From NCBI RefSeq assembly GCF_014648075.1, contig NZ_BMQK01000009.1:186001-250000 (forward strand): DNA of 64,000 nucleotides, in the 5' to 3' direction. This document shows positions 60,183-64,000 of this stretch, in pieces. The notes under the pieces are model-generated. The model did not search any database. It was not told the DNA's origin and worked only from the letters and a program-made list of their open reading frames with translations. Source of the DNA: Streptomyces ruber (GTDB lineage Bacteria; Actinomycetota; Actinomycetes; Streptomycetales; Streptomycetaceae). Made by a program: the position numbers and the translations under genes. Numbering within the stretch: position 1 is the first letter of the stretch; every line of letters begins with the position of its first letter.

Positions 60183-60451
60183 TGAACCACCCCGAGCCGC
60201 AGTCGCACACTCCCCGCTCCCTCGTCTACAACGGCATGCCCGCCCGTGACCTGGGCAGCGAGGGCTGGCACAAGCCGTGGAGCGGCGGCAACGGCGGCAA
60301 CTGCCTGGAAGCGATGAAGCTCGCCGACGGCAGGATCGCCGTGCGCCAGTCCACCGACCCGGACGGGCCCGCGCTGATCTACACCACCGACGAGATGACC
60401 GCGTTCATCCAGGGGGCGAAGGCGGGGGCGGCCGACTTCCTGCTGTCGTGA
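60182..60451 (+). CDS. DUF397 partner protein
   Basis: 89-aa protein with the DUF397 pattern: WHKPWSGGNGGNCLEAM, IAVRQSTDPDGPALIYT, and MTAFIQGAKAGAADFLL. It is translated with the XRE regulator through a 1-nt overlap and probably binds it, either as a co-regulator or as the second half of a toxin-antitoxin-like pair. Confidence 0.93.
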   Translation: MNHPEPQSHTPRSLVYNGMPARDLGSEGWHKPWSGGNGGNCLEAMKLADGRIAVRQSTDPDGPALIYTTDEMTAFIQGAKAGAADFLLS

Positions 60452-60590
60452 GGACCGCTGTTGCCGTGAGGTCCTCGTCCCGTCGGCCGACACGCCGACG
60501 TTTCGGTCAACTTTGTTGAATCAGCACCGACTTGAGTGTGGGAATGGTCGAATCGACCGTCATGTATCGCACAGACTTACGGAGTTCCTC

Positions 60591-61394
60591 ATGACCGGGC
60601 AGGGCCCCCTGAACCTCGACACGAGCAGACCGCATCCGGCGCGGACGTACGACTGGTACCTCGGCGGCAAGGACAACTACCCGGTCGACGAGGAACTGGG
60701 CCGCAAGATCATGGCCCTGGAGCCGCGCGCCAAGGTGCTGGCCCAGGTCAACCGCGCCTTCATGCACCGCGCCACGCGCTGGCTGGCCGAGAACGGGGTG
60801 CGGCAGTTCCTGGACATCGGCACGGGCATCCCGACCGAGCCCAACCTGCACCAGATCGCCCAGCGGGTCGTGCCCGACGCCCGCGTGGTCTACTGCGACA
60901 ACGATCCGATCGTGCTGGCCCACGCGGCCGCCCTGCTGCGGGGCACCCCCGAGGGTGTGACCGAGTACGTGCAGGCCGACGTGCGGCAACCGGACAGCAT
61001 CATCGAGCAGGCCCGGAAGGTGCTGGACTTCCGGGAGCCCGTGGCCCTCTCGCTCGTCGCGCTGCTGCACTTCGTCACCGACGAGGACGGCGCCTACGAG
61101 CTGGTGGACCGGCTGATGTCCGAGCTGCCCTCCGGCAGCCACCTGGTGGTGTCCCACGCCTCGGCGGACTTCACGCCGCAGAAGTCGAAGGAGGCGACCG
61201 AGACGTACAAGGCCGGCGGCATCACCCTCGCCCTGCGTTCGCGGGACGAGGTCGGCCGCTTCTTCGAGAACCTCGAACTCGTCGATCCCGGTGTGTCGCT
61301 GGTCGTCGACTGGCACCCCGAACTGGGCGATCCGGTGCCCGGGCAGGACGACGACGTGGTCCCCGGGTACGCGGCGGTGGGACGCAAGCCCTGA
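60591..61394 (+). CDS. DUF574 SAM-dependent methyltransferase
   Basis: 267-aa protein of the DUF574 family, abundant in streptomycetes: RPHPARTYDWYLGGKDNYPV at the N-terminus, the SAM loop FLDIGTGIPTEPNLHQ, and VYCDNDPIVLAHA. Class I methyltransferase fold; substrates not known. ATG 60591 follows CGGAG. Upstream a GGTCGA-A-TCGACC palindrome (60546-60558) may be an operator. Confidence 0.9.
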   Translation: MTGQGPLNLDTSRPHPARTYDWYLGGKDNYPVDEELGRKIMALEPRAKVLAQVNRAFMHRATRWLAENGVRQFLDIGTGIPTEPNLHQIAQRVVPDARVVYCDNDPIVLAHAAALLRGTPEGVTEYVQADVRQPDSIIEQARKVLDFREPVALSLVALLHFVTDEDGAYELVDRLMSELPSGSHLVVSHASADFTPQKSKEATETYKAGGITLALRSRDEVGRFFENLELVDPGVSLVVDWHPELGDPVPGQDDDVVPGYAAVGRKP

Positions 61395-61399
61395 CACGT

Positions 61400-61432
61400 C
61401 GCGCGGTGGTCCGCCGGGGCGGCCACCGCGCG
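61400..61432 (+). terminator. Hairpin after the DUF574 gene
   Basis: CGCGCGGTGG/CCACCGCGCG, perfect 10-bp stem with a 13-nt loop, 5 nt after the stop. Confidence 0.7.
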
Positions 61433-61441
61433 CCCGTGCCG

Positions 61442-61474
61442 TGACGGGCCTGCCGCGGCGCGGCAGGCCCGTCA
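61442..61474. terminator. Bidirectional terminator between DUF574 and DUF1772 genes
   Basis: Nearly continuous 16-bp inverted repeat (61442-61457 with 61459-61474); the pairs nearest the centre must open to leave a loop. The right arm contains the TGA of the minus-strand DUF1772 gene. Confidence 0.85.
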
Positions 61475-61957
61475 GGTCAGGGCCAGCACGTAGAAGAGCG
61501 CCGCGGCGGCCGAGGCGACGGTGCGGACGTGGTTCCACGCCGTCCACTCGCCGACGTACGTCCGCCAGTACGCGTCGGCCTCCGGGGTGCCCGGCTCCAG
61601 CCTCGCCAGCGCCTCGTTGCGCGGCACGTTCGCGGCGGCCGTGACCCCGAAGCTCCCGAACAGGTGGAGCGCGCTGCCCAGCAGTACCTCCACCGCCCCC
61701 TCGTCCGGCCACCGCACGAACGTCGTCACGGTCAGTACGGCGCACAGCACCGTCGTCCCCATGAACAGAGTCATGAAGGCGGGCGTCAGCGCGGCGACGT
61801 TGACCGCCCGCATCGCGGTCATGCCCTGCGCGGGCGGCAGCGCGGCCAGCCCCTTCATCACGAACGTCGAGAACCCGCAGAACACCCCCGCCACCAGCCC
61901 CGTCCCCAGGACACCCAGCACCGTCAGCACGAAGTACGGTCCGTCGATCATGTCCAC
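61472..61957 (-). CDS. DUF1772 membrane protein
   Basis: 161-aa protein with four hydrophobic segments (FVLTVLGVLGTGLVAGVF, LFMGTTVLCAVLTVTTF, LLGSALHLFGSFGVTAA, and the C-terminal VASAAAALFYVLAL). The NVPRNEAL and W-x-x-W (WTAWNHVRT) elements fit DUF1772, related to anthrone-oxygenase-like proteins. GTG 61957 has GGAGGG 8 nt upstream; ATG 61951 would be too far from it. Confidence 0.83.
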   Translation of the reverse strand: MDMIDGPYFVLTVLGVLGTGLVAGVFCGFSTFVMKGLAALPPAQGMTAMRAVNVAALTPAFMTLFMGTTVLCAVLTVTTFVRWPDEGAVEVLLGSALHLFGSFGVTAAANVPRNEALARLEPGTPEADAYWRTYVGEWTAWNHVRTVASAAAALFYVLALT

Positions 61958-62065
61958 CCCCGTATCCCTCCCGTCGTTCCCCGCGCACCAGTGAAGTACC
62001 TCAGGCGCGCGTGCACCATGGCCGCGAGGCGCGGGCGGGTACATGCGTGCTCGGCGCGGCCGTCC

Positions 62066-62749
62066 TCACCCCGCCGCCCGCCACCGGCCCAGCGTCTCGT
62101 CCACCAGCCCCGCGATCCGCCGGCGCGCCTCGGGCCGGGGGACTCCGCTCATCAGCAGCTGGTCGTACGGCGTGTCCACGTGCCGTACGGACGCGGCGAC
62201 CGCCGAGACCACCGCGGCCTCGGACAGCGCCCGCCCCGCGGCGCTCCGTCCCACCCGGCCGCTGCCGCGCAGGGAGGCGTGCGCGGCGACCGCCCGCGCC
62301 CGCTCGTCGGGGCAGCCGGGGAACAGCCGCCGGATCTCGGCCGCGAACGCGTCCGTGAACCGCACGTCCTCCGCCGCCCGCCGCTCGGCGTCCCGCAGCC
62401 GGCGCCGGCGCCGGGCCTCCTCGTCGAGGAGGCAGCGCCGCTCGGCGCGGGCGAGCGCCGCCTCCTCGACGAGGACGCCCTGCCGCTCGTACCGGCTCCG
62501 GCGCCGGTCGAACCGCACGACCACGGCGGACAGCGTGCTCTCCTCCCGCGACCTGCGCGTCAGCGCCGTGTCGCCCCGCGGCAGGAAGACCAGGTGCCCG
62601 AGGTCGGCACAGTCCAGGCAGCGCGGCACACCGCCCTCCAGCACCAGCAACGGCAACGGCCCGCTCCGGCACTCGGCGCAGTGCTTCTTCCTGACCGCCT
62701 GGATGACGAGGAGCCCGGTACCGGGCGGGGGAGCCGAGGACGCTGTCAT
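62066..62749 (-). CDS. DUF2293 domain protein
   Basis: 227-aa protein. The N-terminal half has a CAEC/CLDC Cys quartet (HCAECRS, RCLDCAD) that should bind zinc. The DUF2293 core near 130-170 reads FAAEIRRLFPGCPDERARAV followed by AAHAS. The C-terminus RHVDTPYDQLLMSGVPRPEA is also conserved. Function unknown; basic and coiled central helix (LLDEEARRRRRLRDAERRAA) suggests nucleic-acid contact. ATG 62749. Confidence 0.83.
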   Translation of the reverse strand: MTASSAPPPGTGLLVIQAVRKKHCAECRSGPLPLLVLEGGVPRCLDCADLGHLVFLPRGDTALTRRSREESTLSAVVVRFDRRRSRYERQGVLVEEAALARAERRCLLDEEARRRRRLRDAERRAAEDVRFTDAFAAEIRRLFPGCPDERARAVAAHASLRGSGRVGRSAAGRALSEAAVVSAVAASVRHVDTPYDQLLMSGVPRPEARRRIAGLVDETLGRWRAAG

Positions 62750-62779
62750 GGGCGGTTCATTCCCCGGAGCGGCCCGTCG

Positions 62780-62830
62780 TTCATCATGGGCGGTGATCCA
62801 TCATGGGCGGTGATCCATCATGGGCCGTGT
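62780..62830. repeat. 17-bp tandem triplication at a start codon
   Basis: Units TTCATCATGGGCGGTGA (62780), TCCATCATGGGCGGTGA (62797) and TCCATCATGGGCCGTGT (62814) each carry an ATG (62786, 62803, 62820). Because 17 is not a multiple of 3 the three ATGs are in different frames; the last is the true start. Confidence 0.9.
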
Positions 62831-63503
62831 GCGACTCGAAGCGATCACCTGGGAACGGCTCGGCGATGTTCTCGCCGACCGCCTGCTCGACCTGGAACCG
62901 GACGACGGCGGCAGCCGGCCGCGCGTCGCGTTCGACGGAGCCCCGGCCGCCCGCCCCGGCGACCTCGCCCGGCGCGTGTCCGAGGCGCTGCGGCTGCGCG
63001 GGCGCCCCTCGCTGGTCGTCGGCACCGGGGGCTTCCTGCGGCCCGCGTCCCTCCGGTTCGAGTACGGGCACGAGGACGTGGAGGCGTACTACGACGGCTG
63101 GTTCGACGTCCCCGCCCTGTGGCGCGAGGTCTTCGGCCCGCTCGAACCCGGCGGGACCGGCCGGGTCCTGCCCGACCTGTGGGACCCCGTCACCGACCGC
63201 GCCACCCGCAGTCCGTACGCCGAACTGCCGCCCGGCGGGGTGCTGCTGCTGCACGGCCCGCTCCTGCTGAAGCACTGGTTCCCCTTCGACCTGACCGTCC
63301 ACATCGGCCTCTCCCGGGGCGCCCTGCGCCGCCGTACCCCACAGGCCGAGCACTGGACGCTGCCCGCCCACGAGCGCTACGAGGCCGAGACCGACCCGGC
63401 CGCCACGGCGGACGTCCTCGTACGCGCCGACGATCCGCGGCACCCCGCCTGGAACGGGTCCGGCGGGTCCGGCACCTCCGGCGGCGCGTCCCGGAACCGA
63501 TGA
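62820..63503 (+). CDS. Uridine-kinase-like protein with degenerate P-loop
   Basis: 227-aa protein of the type annotated uridine kinase in streptomycetes: RVAFDGAPAARPGDLARRVS, VVGTGGFLRPASLRFEYGHE, YYDGWFDVPALWREVFGPLE, and LLLHGPLLLKHWFPFDLTVHI. The expected Walker A Gly-x4-Gly-Lys-Ser/Thr is replaced by DGAPAARPGDLA, without the Lys, so kinase activity is doubtful. ATG 62820 lies in the last unit of the 17-bp repeat, with GGCGGTGA as a weak ribosome site. Confidence 0.78.
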   Translation: MGRVRLEAITWERLGDVLADRLLDLEPDDGGSRPRVAFDGAPAARPGDLARRVSEALRLRGRPSLVVGTGGFLRPASLRFEYGHEDVEAYYDGWFDVPALWREVFGPLEPGGTGRVLPDLWDPVTDRATRSPYAELPPGGVLLLHGPLLLKHWFPFDLTVHIGLSRGALRRRTPQAEHWTLPAHERYEAETDPAATADVLVRADDPRHPAWNGSGGSGTSGGASRNR

Positions 63504-63615
63504 GGACGGCGTCGCCCGGGGGTGCGCCGTCCCGGCGATGCGGCGAGAATGTGGGAGGCCGGGACACGCGGTGCGTCCCGCGCCGCGCCGGCCGTCCGGT
63601 ACCGGGAGGTACGCC

Positions 63616-64000
63616 ATGACCACCGCCGGAGAGATCATGCACCGGGGCGCGCAGTGGATCCCCGCGCACGAGACCCTGGACCGCGCCGCCCAGCTCATGC
63701 GCGAGCTGGGCGTGGGCGCCCTGCCCATCAGCGACGAGAACGAACGCCTCTGCGGCATCCTCACCGACCGGGACATCGTCGTCGGGTGCGTGGCCCTGGG
63801 GCACGACCCGGCGCGGGTCACGGCCGGGCAGATGGCCAAGGGCACGCCGCGCTGGATCGACGCGGACGCCGACGTCAGCGAGGTGCTGGAGGAGATGACG
63901 GGGCACCAGATCCGCCGGCTGCCGGTGATCCGGGACAAGCGTCTCGTCGGCATGATCAGCGAGGCGGACCTGGCCCGGCACCTGCCGGACGACCAGATCG
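63616..64000 (+). CDS. CBS-domain protein, runs off the right edge
   Basis: At least 128 residues with two CBS motifs: TAGEIMHRGAQWIPAHETLD, LPISDENERLCGILTDRDIV, then GTPRWIDADADVSEVLEEMT and LPVIRDKRLVGMISEADLAR. A stand-alone CBS pair usually senses adenosyl nucleotides. The C-terminal end is missing. ATG 63616 follows GGGAGGT. Confidence 0.88.
   Translation, partial: MTTAGEIMHRGAQWIPAHETLDRAAQLMRELGVGALPISDENERLCGILTDRDIVVGCVALGHDPARVTAGQMAKGTPRWIDADADVSEVLEEMTGHQIRRLPVIRDKRLVGMISEADLARHLPDDQI

Overview
The window is from a high-GC actinomycete, almost certainly a Streptomyces. Third codon positions are nearly all G or C, GTG and TTG starts are common, and many start codons lie 6-7 nt after a TANNNT -10 box (leaderless). 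The families are typical of the genus: a WhiJ-like XRE/DUF397 set, DUF5753, DUF574, an orphan cytochrome b, and a polA-rpsA-coaE core block. Every function here is read from sequence motifs and family memory; no search was run.

Layout. 1-287: C-terminus of a vWA/TerF-like protein. 0.36-4.7 kb: lone cytochrome b (QcrB paralogue), a zinc peptidase, a GNAT acetyltransferase, chorismate mutase and a single-domain response regulator. 4.8-11 kb: aminopeptidase N, an orphan siderophore-type N-hydroxylase, and a Tat-exported 5'-nucleotidase. 11.1-17.5 kb: SIMPL protein, pyruvate kinase, an OmpR-type two-component pair, a small anchored secreted protein and a class F-like sortase. 17.4-18.4 kb: an AT-richer LAGLIDADG/HTH gene directly downstream of an unusual class-I-shaped tRNA with a Leu (CAA) anticodon. 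18.5-25 kb: PdtaR-like ANTAR regulator and a complete branched-chain amino acid ABC operon (livKHMGF, minus strand). 25-32 kb: a putative secreted protein, a PaaI-type thioesterase, an FdhF/YdeP-type molybdopterin oxidoreductase and DNA polymerase I. 32-43 kb: a 17-bp minisatellite, a DUF4184 membrane protein, a lytic transglycosylase, HrpB helicase, a methyltransferase, ribosomal protein S1, a PAC2 protein, CoaE and a TPR protein.

43-64 kb is more accessory: S4 protein, family-5 uracil-DNA glycosylase, RidA, an unknown protein with a Gly-rich tail motif, and a GntR/FCD regulator facing an NCS1 transporter plus hydantoin-racemase operon with a perfect palindromic operator. Then come a frameshifted SMI1/KNR4 gene, an expansin-like protein, a FUSC transporter, an amidohydrolase, a DUF899 protein, an ABC exporter with a repeat tail, and a WhiJ-like cluster (ATPase and partner divergent from XRE and DUF397). 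The window closes with a DUF574 methyltransferase, DUF1772 and DUF2293 proteins, a uridine-kinase-like protein behind a triplicated start region, and a truncated CBS-domain protein.

How it works together. The pyk-pdtaR-polA-rpsA-coaE order matches an old actinobacterial backbone (the same order is known in Mycobacterium tuberculosis), so the tRNA/LAGLIDADG pair and the orphan N-hydroxylase look like insertions into a stable housekeeping region. Local regulatory units are unusually readable: an 11-bp-spaced direct repeat between the OmpR pair and the sortase locus, the GntR palindrome, nested inverted repeats in the WhiJ-like divergent promoter, and a hairpin that covers the rpsA ribosome-binding site.
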